Shown in pieces: positions 12,601-25,259 of a DNA stretch of 64,000 bases. Made by a program: the position numbers and the translations under genes. The stretch covers positions 4,342,501 to 4,406,500 of the forward strand of contig OZ018411.1 in NCBI GenBank assembly GCA_963969595.1, given 5' to 3'. This DNA comes from Neckera pumila (lineage: Eukaryota > Streptophyta > Bryopsida > Hypnales > Neckeraceae). The first letter of the stretch is position 1. Each line of letters opens with the position of its first letter. The notes beneath the pieces were generated by a model. That model was not told the DNA's origin. It did no database searches and saw nothing but the letters and a program-made list of their open reading frames with translations.

Positions 12601-13359
12601 GGTACTAAATGTGATGATCATCAATATTTCCTTCGTGGGTTGCAGGTCATCGTGATACATGGGCGTTTCTGGAGCGCAGGATAAAGGATGCTGTCGATTG
12701 CCGAAAGACTGCACAAGAGGTAATTTCTTGTCATGAGAAGTCTCGACATCTCCTGCGTTTGCAGGCTTCAGTGTTAGCTGTGGCGTATAAACCGCTGAAT
12801 TGGAATGAAAATTGTCAACCCACGAACTGTAGTAACTTTCCCAACTTGTGCTTTACAAGCCCATACATCCATACCTGCTCTGTTTAGATGATATTTCTTC
12901 ATAATGAACCCTGCTTGAGCACTCTTTGAATTTGCATAATAAGGAATCCCTGACATATGCAAAAGAATCGCTGACTCCTTGTTTGCGAAGATGAGCTCAA
13001 TTTGAATTGAGTTCTTCGAGTCAATGAACCATGGCCTTCATATGCGTATGTCAGAAGTTTAATTTTGCTAGATTTGCTCTAAATAACTCTAGTTGGCAGC
13101 TTCTCAAAAGGTGCCATGTCACTAGTGAAGACTCTTATGTCCTGTCTGGATGGTTTAGTTTTGCATATTGAATGGAATTCTTAGTACGGGAGATTACGAT
13201 GTTCTTGAAGCCGAAACCAGCGTGCGACTATCTTTTTACACTGAGTTCTATTTGTTCATTTGCTTGCAGGCTTCGCAATTGGCGCAGGCTGTTAGCATGG
13301 GTTTAAGCAACTCTATCTCGTCTCTATTTAACAGGGGTTTAGGTTCTCAAAAAATTTGA
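9679..13359 (+). CDS. COQ9: Ubiquinone biosynthesis protein COQ9, mitochondrial
   Basis: COQ9 is a lipid-binding protein of TetR-like fold that supports the COQ7 hydroxylation step in the mitochondrial CoQ complex. Seven exons: 9679-9919, 10375-10490, 10683-10790, 11269-11433, 11837-12008, 12646-12719 and 13270-13359. All junctions are GT-AG and phase-consistent, giving 321 residues, close to plant COQ9 length. Residues 1-80 are Arg- and Ser-rich with few acidic residues (MAARMRALELPRMLTRSLRG), as expected of a mitochondrial presequence. The conserved core follows: LGWTEAALVEGAKDAKLSP, AIVGAFPRKEAALVEFFMEE, IVRLRLQMQ and SKWPQALSIQ. The hallmark C-terminal block is DMDWYTKRALLGGVYTATEL followed by YMLTDYS and DTWAFLERRIKDA. 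Exon 2 starts at a run of in-frame alternative acceptors (TAG GCG CAG CAG CAG CAG). There is no sign of truncation. Confidence 0.96.
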
Positions 13360-14068
13360 GTACAGTATATTTTTTGGTGAGGTGAAGGGCTATGCCACCC
13401 CAAAATGTAGGGGATGTAAATGACTGAAAGAATAGTGTTTTCAAGGCCACGGGGATCACTTCCTTGCTTCCATGCTATGCAACTGTCACGGCCACAGTCG
13501 AGCCACCCTCCATGCAGTGTCGAGAAAATAATACGAATCCAGTGCTGTGAAACTCTTCAAGTTTTGCACTGAGCTTTTGGTGGATTTGGTTTTTGAAAAT
13601 CCTCTTTTCTCTTTCCAGGGGCTTGGATCCGTATAGTTACTTAGATCTTCTTAAATTGGGAAGTTTAAGAATCACAGCAGGGTCGGTGATGTTTGAGTGG
13701 CAGACCAGTCGTGACTAGGAAGAAAACACGTCATTTGGAACTTCATACACGAAACGACTTTCTGATATCTCAAATGTGGTGCAAGAGTGTTCCCAGAATT
13801 TATGCTCAGAAACCAGGTCATTCAGTGCCGTGCTTGCATTCACAATACTTGGCCATTTTCCAGCTTTTCCTTTACAAGATTTGCAGATGCAAATGATGCT
13901 CGGATTCGTAATGTATCGGGAAAAGACTCAAAAGTATGGGATCTTCCCATACCTTTTGAATAAAAACTCCACCCTTGGGGCTCTGTTAATGGATTTATAT
14001 ACCAGCACATTCTCAATATCATCACCCTTGAAATTTCTTTGACAACAAGGCAATTCCACTCCTTCATT

Positions 14069-14435
14069 TATTTGTTCTCTACTAACATAAAAATAATTAG
14101 TGGAGTGCTTTGGTTGGCTCGTTAGTGAGCCTTCACCAAACTTGCAAAAAACTTTGTGACTTAAGGGACGACAACACGTGGAAGTGTAAACTCACTCCTT
14201 TGGCTCTCTAGTTTCTGAATTTGAGTGTCCAAATCCTACCTACAACCGGCATTCACTCTCCACAATGCGGTTAGGGTTTGGTTGAAGTGGATAGAGCTAA
14301 TGGTCACAACATTCTTGTTCTCTATTCACATAAAAATAATTAGTAGAGTGTTTTGGTTGGCATCACTAGGGAGCCTTCACCGAACTCGCTAAAAACTCTG
14401 TAAGTGATTTAAGGGACGACAACACATGGAAGTGT
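14069..14435. repeat. Direct duplication of about 120 bp, period about 242 bp
   Basis: A block beginning TTGTTCTCTA and containing ACATAAAAATAATTAGT, GGGAGCCTTCACC-like sequence and AAGGGACGACAACAC occurs at about 14069-14188 and again at about 14310-14435. Only scattered differences separate the two. No coding meaning is seen. Confidence 0.75.
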
Positions 14436-15259
14436 AATGTAAGACAACCTACAATCAAATGGCTCCTAATGTCGCGAGGTGAAAAAAACCTAATATCATG
14501 CAATGCCTTAAAGAAGTCGTTTGAGATGAACAGTGCCTAGAGTTAACTTCAACAATGTTTGCAATAAAATCATACATTAGCAAGAAATTGGAAAGTCTCT
14601 TGAATGTGCTTATGCAAGGAAACCAAATTTTTTTAGAGGTAGTTGTTGTACCAATCAAAATGTGAAAGGCCTTGAATATAGGCAAGATTAAAGTTGATAC
14701 ACTTCATTGCAGTTTCCTAGATTCATTGTCACAAGTTAGTTGTGATGCTTGATGCACACTAAGAAAAGACATTCATAGTATCAAAATGTTGCCCGAGCAA
14801 GAAGTTTAATTGAAAGAAACTTTATCAAAAATTCTCCCTTTACAAAGCCACCACTTGTTTAGTGTAAATGAACCTATTGTTGCTTCCAACTTCACCTTGT
14901 TGTTGTCCTACTATTCACCATTTTGGATATTCTATAAGTTCATTTTCTACTCAAAAGTAGAGGTTGCATTTACAAGGGGTTGAATTTAGATGTGGTTATG
15001 TCAACTTTAGGATCATACACTAGAAATCTTCGATCTCCAAGGTAAATTAGATAGGACTCTACAAAGGAGGATATGAAAGTTCTTTACTACAAATGCAAAT
15101 CATGGCATCATGGGCATACCGGCATTGAATAGACACCAAAAGAAGAATTTAATGTATGGATCCGGGTATAAAAAGTCATCCAATTGACCCTTGATGACCT
15201 CATTCAAAGGTGCTTGAAAGGAAGACAATTGTTGAAGCCCTCTTCCTTTAGATTAAAGG

Positions 15260-15602
15260 CATTAGAGAAATTTCAGGCCTTTAGAGGGCAGCTCCACAGT
15301 CCTCCAAAGTACCTTGAAATTTACTTTCTTTTTGCTCAAAAATTCGTTTTCCCCCTATTTTTGCCCAGCTGAAACTGCAGCGGCAATGGCACAGTAATCC
15401 AAAATTCCGAATAAAAAATTATAATTTTTTTTTAATCTTAAAATATATATATATTCTGCCAAATCTGACTGCTTTGGCGAGCAGTCATAGACCCTGAATG
15501 CTCACCAAGAGCACTTTTCGAAATTGACAAGGCTATGTATGAAATAGCATGGCATGTCAACTTCGAACGGCCCTCCAAGGGGTTGAAATGTTCTCTAATG
15601 GC
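15260..15602 (+). mobile_element. CATTAGAG-end MITE, copy 1
   Basis: The left end GCATTAGAGAAATTTCAGG and the complement of the right end, GCCATTAGAGAACATTTCA, are imperfect terminal inverted repeats. The interior shares with copies at 55691 and 62801 a CCCCTATTT-containing block, a stretch near CAGCTGAAACTGC, and GGCATGTCAACTT close to the right end. About 340 bp, non-coding. Confidence 0.7.
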
Positions 15603-18492
15603 TTTCTAAGACAATATCCCAACTCTTTGTGCTTCTACTAACCATATTTTTACTTGCTCATAAATATCCAACACTATTTGCTGTTGAATGCACATGTTTG
15701 CAAAAAAAAAAGGTTTTTTTCTACATTATTTATTTCTATCTCAATAGTCAATATGAGGAGGACCCAAACCATAAAGGTAAGAAGATGTCTTTGTAGATTT
15801 TTTTAAATTGTAGCTTGAGTAGGAGGCCACTTATGCTGCCCTCATCTTCCATCTCCAATTGCTCTTGCTCTTCCACAACTTCTTGCACTATTTGCTTATC
15901 ACCACATATGCCACAAAATTTGGAAATGTCTCTCACAGATTTGTTACTACAAATATCACAATGTTGTGCAAATATCATTGTTCCTACTTAAATGTATAAA
16001 GAACCAAACATGAATTATAATCTCCAAATTTACAACTTACACACCTTTTAATACTACTCCACTACACACTTCTAAAATAGGACATGAGCGACATCATGTT
16101 AGATGGACGTAGTTTGTTAAATTACATTACGTTATGGGCCATTGCAAGAAATGCTTCACATTTTTATCTCAGAAAGCGCAATTTGTACCAATTTTTGTAA
16201 ACCACGTTGTCACTGCTACTAGTACTATTTGTACTATTTAGAACATTCAAAATTGGTATGCTCCATCTATTTTTTTTGCAGATTCCTTAAGGACATGCCT
16301 TGTGTCCTTCAAATGATTTTAATTAGACCTTAAAGCACAAACATTTGAACAATTATTAGATCCTAATTATAGAGCTGAACTCTACCTAGTAGTATTATAT
16401 AATAATACAAACTAGTATGCAATTCTAGACCATGAATAATAACCATAGTGTCTTGAAAATTAGATTGCGGACAATTTTATTTTTAGACATTAAAAGAAAA
16501 ATGAAAAGAATAAACTAAAAATTGTCCATTTTTCCTAATTTGAAGGTGTTTCTTCTCAACCATTTTTATCTTGGAAAAATGATTATATTCTCTGCACTTA
16601 AGCAAAGGTAGTGCACTTTGAGCATATGTGGAAGGTGGATATTTTTTTATTTTTAGAAATACCTTCATTGGCTTGTATAACTTTTGTAGAAGACCTTGTA
16701 TCCCAATCATAAATCTCCTAAAAGGTGATTATTTATAAGACTACTACTCGGACTATACTTAAAACACCCCTTTCTCTTGTAGAGGTTTGAAAAAAACAAT
16801 AACACTAATGATTGCCACACATACTACATGCCTAAAGTACACGATTTCCACAAATTTTCCATGTCGAAACAACACAAATCCTTCTATCTAGCAAACCTTG
16901 CAAAATGCAATTTTCCTTCATGGCCTTCTAAGTTTGAGATCAATTGTTCAATTTAATTATTGAAATCAACTTTGACAGCATTAGCAACTCTAAGCATTCA
17001 AGTAAACCCAACAAATTAAATCATTCTTCTACAATCTAGAACTCAGAAGCAATGTGGCTATCACATTATTCCTTTGCCTCCTTTGAATTCACATACTTCT
17101 AAAAATCTTACTCAAATAATTTTGTAAAATAATTGGCAAGTTCTATTGAATGAGAGAATAAATTTGTTGAATGGATGGATGGTGGTAGTAATACTAATTG
17201 GTTTCTTTTAATCCCAACTTTGGATACACAAAGGGTGGTCTCATCATGCTAGTAGAACTAAACTCCTAAGCAAATTTGATTGGCAATTCTAAACTATAAA
17301 AATTAGAACATTCAATCCTTTAATTATAACCACCAAGAGAATAACTTTACCAATTCTTCATTTGCATGCCACACCATGTGCTATAGGTGAATAGTGTCTC
17401 ATCCTCTCCATTGCATATACACATATACAAAATGGTAACTAGGAAATAATTTTCATTGGAAATTGAAAGGAAAACAAATTTACACCCTCTCAATCAACAT
17501 ACCCTCATTGGATACAAAACTCAAAAGCTCCTAACTTAGAGCCAACCTATGTTTTGCACCCAAACTAACCAATGCTTTGCTTAAAGACCCAACTAACCAA
17601 TGATGGCTAGAAATAAACAAAACAAAACCAATTACGTCAATGTACAATACCAAAGAGCTAGACAATAGCTCTACCTTTTGGCACGCCTTTTGGCTTGCCC
17701 TCCTTTATAAGCTATCAAAAAGATACAAGCCTATTCAACAAGCTGCTTGTAAAGAATGTGGTATTAAAGATTGGTTCAAAAGCAAGAAACAAGAATGCCC
17801 ATTGATCATTTTACTGCAGCCTATAAGCACTGCAATGCATCTGAATGGAACCCAAACGGAGTCCACGGCAATGTGAAGATAGTGTGGCTTGCTATCAAAC
17901 TAGCAATCCGTCACACAATCGAACAGCTCTAGTAGAATATGGTAGATATGCACAATAAGGTAAAAGAGATAGTCAATTGTAACATTTTAAAACTCTTGAA
18001 AGAACTCAAATCAAAGTCCCTTGCACCCTTCACTTTGAGAATTGAATTAGAATCAGCATTATATGACTACCCCAAGATTGATTGGTTTACTAGCTCTTTG
18101 CTATGTTATCAATGGCAAGATAGGAAGCCAGCATGCAAACTGTACATAAACATTTGATAAAATCAGAATGATGGATTGGGTGCACTATGAACCTCTAAAG
18201 AATGTTAAGATTATCAACGAAAAGACTCACTCACAGGTCTAAAGAAGAGGAGGAAAAACCACACCCAACATCAAACACACAAACACTCACTTTCTGACTC
18301 GCTCTCCCAATTCACAAAAAAACTAGAGAAAACGATACTAAGCTTCAAATGAACCCATCAACCTCTCCTAGAGAAAGAGCTTCTTTAAAAGAAGAAGAAA
18401 GCTCTGGAAACTAAACCTAAACAGCAGCATCGCGATCAATATCAAACACCTGAATCAGAAACCAATACCAAAAATGCATTAAAACTGTATTA

Positions 18493-19284
18493 GGGGTAGT
18501 CACAGCAGGTTCAGACCACAGTAAACAATGAATATTCATGCCATGACGGCGTAGGGTTGGCTTCCTTTGGCCGGAATATTCTTAGCGTGCTATTGTTTGT
18601 TCAGCCTCAACATCAAGGGTAGTCACAATAGGTTTGGAGCCGTAGTGAACAATGAATATTCATGCCGTGGCGGCGTAGGGTTGGCTTCCTTTGGCCGGAA
18701 TATTCTTAGCGTGCTATTGATTGTTCACTCTCAACATCCACCTCCAGAGGTGAAGGTTGAGGGTGAACAATCAATAGCATGCTAAGAATATTCCTTTGCT
18801 TCCTCTTTATTGGCTCCAAGAGTCCCACCAATTACCTCCGTCCAATCAAGGAGTGACTCCAATATCCATTATTCATTGTTCTACCGAGTTGACAAAAAGG
18901 GTGGTCACGGCATGTTCACAAAACGTGGCTTCTCATTGGTTCCACGAAACACTCTACAGTATTGAACCTCCATTGTTCACCGCGGCTCCAAACTTGCTAT
19001 GACTACCCCTATCCACCTCCGGAGGTGAAGGTTGAGGGTGAACAATCAATAGCACGCTAAGAATATTCCTTTATTTCCTCTTCATTAGCTCTGGGAGTCC
19101 CATCAATTACCTCCGTCCAACCAGTGAGTGACTCCATGATTCATTATTCATTGTTCTCACCGGTCGACAAAGAGGGTGGTCACGGCATGTTCAAAAAACG
19201 TGGCTTCTCATTGGTTCCACCAAACGCTCTACACTATTGAATCTCCATTGTTCACTGCGGCTCTAAACCTGCTGTGACTACCCC
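18493..19284. mobile_element. Compound fold-back element with GGGGTAGTCACAG ends
   Basis: The left terminus GGGGTAGTCACAGCAGG is mirrored by CCTGCTGTGACTACCCC at the right. The outer bases read ATT-A-GGGG and CCCC-T-ATT, so a 3-bp ATT duplication is possible. Inside, a left unit is repeated (18530-18600 and 18650-18720) and a right unit of about 265 bp is repeated (18750-19010 and 19013-19284). A near-perfect hairpin with arms of about 45 bases is centred near 18740, around CACCTCCAGAGGTG. No transposase frame is present. Confidence 0.7.
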
Positions 19285-19993
19285 TATTGAATTGGAAAAG
19301 CGCGTAGGTACCTTGCCCATGGGGTCGCCATAGCTCCCCCAAAGCCGAGCAAAACCTCTGTTTCTGTAGTGCAGCTCTCTCCCAGTGAAGAGTTGCTCTT
19401 CCCGCAATTCAACAGATATCGTCCAGACAAGTTATCGTGCGGGTCATTTCATCCATCCGTGCGTTGTCATTCTATCTGGGTGTGACGTCCAAGGTGGCTC
19501 CCATTGGTCGAGAAGCCTACTTCCACAGCATCTTCACAATAAGAGGCTGCAATTCAATTTTTTTAAATTTCATTTACCGGTATTTTGTGTGTATACATTT
19601 GTTTTTTGGGGGGTCTGGGACGGATGAAACAGTGATCCCTCCCTCTGTCTCTAAAAGTTATTGGAAAGCAAAGTAAGCTTATACGAACGAGATAGGTGCA
19701 CAAGTGTCGGAGCTTGGACGGTGTCTGGAATTGATTAGAAACTGCCTTGACGGAGTGTTGAATCGACTTCTCTATCTTTCCCAATACCTTTCAACCCATC
19801 CGTAGCCTCAGTCGAAATTTGCCTCTCAAATCCTAACCCACGCTCCCCAAGTTCCCCCAAAATAATATTAACTCCATCGCCGCTGTATTCGAAGCCCTTG
19901 TCACCGGGATTCCACCAAAGATTGTAGGCTTGAAGTGGATTCAATCTCTCGCAGTGTAGAATAGCATTGTAGTTTCTGGTGTAGGGTTTTAGA

Positions 19994-22934
19994 ATGATGG
20001 AGCCGGTGGTGAGCATGGCTGGACTGAGGAATAGCGCTTTGCTGGTCTCCAGCTCTAGCTCGGTCTCTGTGCGGCTGTTGATTCGGCAATCTGATCAAAG
20101 GCCGCGTGCTGTGGTGTTGAGTGGGAATGTGAGAGCTTCACTTCCTGCGGAGGATCCCAGACGGAGCGCATTTGGACAGGGAGCCGTTTGTTCTCGTTCG
20201 ACGCGATTCGATGTTCGGGTATGTTCGATGCTCTTCTTGCCCCGCAAATCTTTTGCTGCCTCGTTCATAAAAGAAACTTAGAGCTTTGGGAATGTGAAAC
20301 CCTAAACCTTGAACGCTGGACAGACTTTAAGCGCCGAGCATATGTTCTAAGATTAGAATGTTGATTTCAATGCACCGAAGATTAAGTTGCCTCGTTCGTA
20401 ATAGAAACGTATAGCCTTGGGAATGTGAAACCTTAAACCCTGAACCCTACACGCTGGACAGAATTTAAGCGCTGAGCATATTTTGTAAGATTAGAATGTT
20501 TGTTTTATTTTTGTATCGTGAAGGATTTTGTTGGGAAATCTAAGAGGATATTTCAATGCACCAAAGAGTGCATTATGTGGAGTGCATTTCCAAAAGTGAT
20601 TAGGGTTCAGGGTTTCATTGGGAGATGATCTGTAATCGACATGAACCGTGAACCCTGAACCGCCGAGCATATTTTGTAAGATTAGAATGTTTGTATTCAT
20701 TATGTATTGTGAAGGGATAACTAAGAGGATATTTCAATACTCCATGGAATGGATGATGTGTATAGGATTTTCCAAAAGTTTCTAGGGTCCAGAGTTTCAT
20801 TGGTAGATTATCTGTAATCGACCGAGTTTGATGTTGAGGTGGTGGACATTCGAGAATTCAATTTGTATTCACTGTGCCAGAATTTGGAGCGTTACATTTA
20901 GGTAGGTGTTGAAAGTAGGTGTGGTTACCTTAGCTTGTTTAACTTTGAAATGCCATTTATTTTGTCGAGGTTCATTTCTACCTCTTTGATTTTCTTTTTT
21001 GACAATTTTTTTTATTGGACAATATAGTTTATATAGAATTGAGGCCAAAACCTTTAAGTTCTCCATTGAGTAGATTACTGAATTCCACTGATTTATAGTA
21101 GGCCATCAAAAATTGGATGTTGAATGACTTGTAGTTTTCCTGGTATTTGAATGAAATGAAATCAAGATTTCGATTTTTTTGAATCACACATCCATTTGAA
21201 ACACTTACCATCGTGATTGAAGAGGTTTATGGATGGTCCAAGTTTTGTTGACTTCTACAGTACTAAAGTGCAAATTTGAAAGTACACTTGCCTGTCACGC
21301 AATAATGGTTTGTTTCACACGATCCCTAGCAATGAAACTAGAGGAAAAACGAATGGAGACCTTTGACTCGAAAGCATTTAAAATCAACATTGATCCGTAA
21401 ACCCCTCCAGGTCACTGTTGACTTTGAAGGATCAATTTGAAGTTTAATTTCGGCAGGGCTGTGCACAGCATGTTAAAGTATCTTACTTGATTGCAGCAGC
21501 GCTATGAACTTGGTTATTTGCGTGACTGTTGTTAAGTAGGTGACTGAACTTTATCATTTGAAGCCATAGGTTTCTGGCCTGGCAGTTTTTTGCTTAGTTA
21601 TTGTGACCAGGGTTTTATTTTCTGAAGAACGGTAAATGATTACAGCAGAGAATTCACGTACTTATGATCATGTGTGGTTGGCATCCTGATTCAGGGGCAA
21701 GCATCCAAGAAAACTTTCTCCTCGTTTGATGATATGCTTCAAAATTGTGGAGTACCAGTATTGGTAGATTTCTATGCGGTTTGGTATGTATTTTTCCTTC
21801 CCTCACAGTTCTCATCAAATCGATGTTGGGTGACAGTTTCTGGCTTTCCTGGTAGGCTTTTGTCAATTGGAGCCCTTGAACATTATCAACATTGTGTCAG
21901 TTTTCCTCTGACGGTCTTCTTATCCCACTCTTCAGAGCGTATGGTTGGTAAATCTGTATCGTTGCCTAAAATGAAGCCATGATGTGTGAAGGTGCGGACC
22001 TTGTCAAATGATGGTGCCCATTCTGAATGAGGTCAGCAAGGCTTTGAAGGACAAAGTTCGCGTTGTAAGTTCCTCCGTGGCCTTCTGTTGGGAAGTTTTA
22101 AGGCATATTTTGGGACTGTTCGGGTATACTTGCTTGTGGCTATATTATTGTGATCAGATACCGAGTGTGCAATGACTGGATTGACAGGTAAAGATAGACA
22201 CAGAAAAATACCCCGACCTTGCCTCCCGCTTCAATATCCATGCTCTACCCACACTGGTGCTCTTCAAAAATGGACAAGTTGCGGACAGGGTGGTATGTTT
22301 CCATCCTCTTTTGCCTATGATTTTAAGCACTTCTGAATCTTTGGGACTGGTTTCCACTTCTCTGGACAAGTTTTGAGGGAAGCTAAACGTCGAGAAATTT
22401 TAACACATTGCCTCCGTAAATTGGAGCCCACGGAACAAAATGGAAGACATTAAAGGAATAAGCTTAAGTGCTCTTGTCGATTTGTCCATTTTGCGGGCTG
22501 ATGGTATTTGGAGTACTCCACAAAATGATCAAACAGACAAGAGCACTTACAAATAGTGTTGCTATTACGCATCCATGTAATTTTATCATCTTTTGTCAAT
22601 ATTCTTTTTCCATGGCTATCCAGACGAAACTTTTAGAACGACTTTTCAACTTTTGACCAATATTTCTTAAAATGTGGTTGAAATATGTTGTGTACTCGAG
22701 GCTTGTCCGGACCAATGTAGACCGGCCCTTGATGTTTATTCTAAGAAACAACTGAAGTAGAAGGAACGGATAAAAGGAACATGTATGATGATAGTTCCGT
22801 ATTTCTATTTCGATACGGGAAACTGATTTGCAATAGAGTTGTGAAAACAGAATTAACGACTTCCTTTGTGGATTACACAGGAAGGTGCTTTGAGAGCAGA
22901 GGAGCTCGTCAATCGCATCCAGAAAACCCTCTGA
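19994..22934 (+). CDS. TRXY: Thioredoxin y-type, plastid
   Basis: A small plastid thiol-disulfide oxidoreductase; y-type thioredoxins serve antioxidant enzymes such as peroxiredoxin Q. Five exons: 19994-20218, 21695-21783, 21992-22064, 22188-22292 and 22881-22934, all in phase, giving 181 residues. Residues 1-75 form a Ser/Arg-rich transit peptide with a hydrophobic start (MAGLRNSALLVSSSSSVSV). The mature domain begins near QASKKTFSSFDDMLQNCGVP and continues VLVDFYAVW, with the active site WCGPC at 105-109. The Trp codon is split by intron 2, so the redox cysteines lie on exon 3. The cis-proline motif is ALPT (Pro 150), and EGALRAEELVNRIQKTL ends the protein. The QxTFxSFDDxL segment is what points to y rather than m, x, f or z. 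Intron 1 contains a 131-bp tandem duplication and intron 4 a small fold-back element. Confidence 0.95.
20257..20510. repeat. Tandem duplication of 131 bp in intron 1 of Trx y
   Basis: TGCCTCGTTC starts at 20257 and again at 20388. Each is followed by GGGAATGTGAAACC, a CGCTGGACAGA block and TAAGATTAGAATGTT. A third, partial copy (CGAGCATATTTTGTAAGATT) lies near 20660. The units carry an AAACCCTAAACC telobox-like motif, which is common near plant housekeeping promoters. Confidence 0.8.
22465..22549. mobile_element. 85-bp fold-back element in intron 4 of Trx y
   Basis: The arms begin TAAGTGCTCTTGTC and end GACAAGAGCACTTA, with 25 of 29 bases pairing, around a loop that contains GGAGTACTCC. A related-looking hairpin with AAGTGCTGCT ends lies in an MLO intron at 46641. 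Probably a tiny MITE; no target duplication was defined. Confidence 0.6.
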
Positions 22935-24353
22935 CCTCACGTCAATGTATCCTGCCTTCCCTCACTTTGTTTTCTCGGAAGCTTCTTAGTAATGGGATTC
23001 ATGTAAGTCTTGACGTCCGTTTCATGAGCTTTGAAGGACACATGGTCGTATAGATGCATGAGTTTTTTAAGCTTTGGGTTTTCCTTTCGGATACCAAAGC
23101 CACAATGCATTTGTCTTTTCATTCTTTATCGCCTAGGTCATTGTAATCCAATAAGCACATTCTCGCTACAACATGCTTGCATTCAAAGCTTGTCTTCGCA
23201 TCTATCATTTTCTGTATGATTTTAATGTTGTGTCAATTTTCTTGCCTCATTCTCTCTGCGAGTGTGACCCAAGATGAATAACGGTACAAAGAAAATGTGA
23301 CTACATATTTTGTTACTGGATTCAACTCCAAGAAGAAAATTGATTAAAATGTTAGTGAGTCTTACACTGTTGGTACCAGTCTCTGGATATAACACATCTT
23401 TGTTCTTCAATTCCAAGCTTATTTGTTTTTCAAATGCTAACATATTAGGACAAGTGTTTTGTTTTGATTGTTATTGCGTCGTAAATCTCCATAACTCTGG
23501 AGATTGACGGGGGGTTCCTTGTGCCTTCAGAGAGTCTTTGAAGAGGAGGTTTGCATTTAAAGGGTTCATATGATTAGGACTTATGGGAGAGAACTTACAA
23601 GGGTAAGAAATTTGAATATTCATATGTTTTTGTTATGAAATAATATGAAATACAAAAGATAGCCAAAACAAATAAGTTAAGTATAAATTGGGCCATTTTA
23701 GGTTCTGGCAATGAGAGTGGTCATACTTTTTTATCCTGTGAGGAAGTATTTTTTTCTCAGTTGTACCGAATTGGTAGATCTTTCAGACCTTATGGCCAAT
23801 GATTATATTCTTAATTATGTGAAAAAGCATTGAGTAAGGGTATATTCATTACTGGTATCATTATACAAGATTGGGATTGATAATGCTTTGCATATTTGGA
23901 TTCTATTTTTTTTCTTAAAAACATAAGTTAGTAAAAAGAAGTTGAAAAGTGAAATTGAATATAAGTTGAACAATCATGGTTGAATAATTTATTTTTAAAA
24001 TTTGTTTCTTATAGATTAAGGTTTGATTAAAGTTTTCTTTTTGAATTTTTTTCCAAGATTCTCAATTCAGTTCTTCAAACTAAAAGTCTTAAATTCAAGC
24101 ATTGTAGTGCAATAATTTAATTTAAGAAGATTCAAAGTCTTATAATCTAATCACGCAAGGTGCAAGAAAATTAGTTTTCTTCACTTTAAATGCAATTATC
24201 TTACAACCTATGTGGTTAAAGTTTTCGAAATGCTTTCACAGATTCTTATACTATCGTAGTCAAGTGCATGGCCCTATAGTTAAAATGCAAAAAAGACAAT
24301 GTCTTAAACTTTTTTGCTCTTTGCAATTGAAACAACATTTTTGATTATTTTAA

Positions 24354-25259
24354 CCCCTAAAGGCCTATTGTCCTTTCAAGGGACATAGGGGATTTCAAGT
24401 AGCTACTTACGGGCTGAATTTTTGTTGTGATTTTTTGACACTTTTTTTGAAGATAAAAAAACTACTAAGTTTCATGGAAATATAATTTTTTTTTCAATCT
24501 GTGCCCGAGAACAAAAGTTATGCCCAAATAAGATCAAAACAGGAGAGAGGTGACAACAAAAAAATTTGCAAAAATTTAAATTAAATTTTTTTTCTTCTTA
24601 TAGATTATATTTTTGTTTATCTGGAAAGCTTTAATTCATTTCATTTGGATTTTTTATGAGAAAGTTATGGACAATCTTGTTTTTCAGGTAATTAGAGCAT
24701 CTTCTTGAAAAAATAACTTATAGGATTCATTTTGGAATGCATTTTTTGCAATTTTTCAAAAAAAAAGTTCCACATGGTTTAGTTTGCTTGCTAGAATAAT
24801 CTCACCATTGGGATTAGTGTATTTTAATTCCATCTAAATGATATTAATATTTTAGAGTTTCTTTGTATCTCATACCTACTTCTATTTAATAATTTTTTGA
24901 ATAATGAAAATTAAGCTTTTTTGAATTTTTTTTTCCCTAGACTCTCAATTGAATTCTCCACTATGAAGATTCAAAGCTCAAAACTTTGTAGTGCAAAATA
25001 TCGAATTTAAAAATGTTCAAAAGTCATAAAATCTAGTCCCGCATTGTATTGAAAAACTCTTCTTTTTCAATTTAAATGTAGATATCTTGCAATCTGTGCG
25101 GTCAAAAATTCTGAAATTTTTTCCACACATTTTTGTACTAGTTAGGTGTAAGATCTTAGATGTGCAATAAAAACATTTTTCAATTTTTTGTACTCTTTGC
25201 TACAAAAATGACAGCATAAGGTATTTTTTGGCCAAAAAAAGGCCTTGGACCTTTAGGGG
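24354..25259 (-). mobile_element. TTAA-flanked TIR element, copy B (subfamily 2)
   Basis: The ends are TTAA-CCCCTAAAGGCC and GGACCTTTAGGGG-TTAA, about 906 bp apart. Just inside the left end lies the palindromic segment TTGTCCTTTCAAGGGACA. Counterparts of this segment sit just inside the right ends of the copies at 56676 and 63308, so this copy lies in the opposite orientation. A second right end (GGGACTTTAGGGGTTAA) occurs 40 bases beyond. No transposase frame. Confidence 0.75.

Larger units (their letters stand above)
13360..19993. other. Intergenic region rich in short repeats
   Basis: No gene is recognised. It holds a direct duplication at 14069-14435, a CATTAGAG-type MITE at 15260-15602 and a compound fold-back element at 18493-19284. 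About 700 bp of moderately GC-richer sequence before 19994 is likely the Trx y promoter and 5' leader. Short open frames here have no recognisable motif. Confidence 0.6.

Noticed and set aside
15748..15978. Minus-strand frame with two CxxC pairs (CDICSNK, FCGICGDK)
   Set aside because: Suggestive of a zinc ribbon, but the rest is AT-driven low complexity, and no flanking exon extends it.
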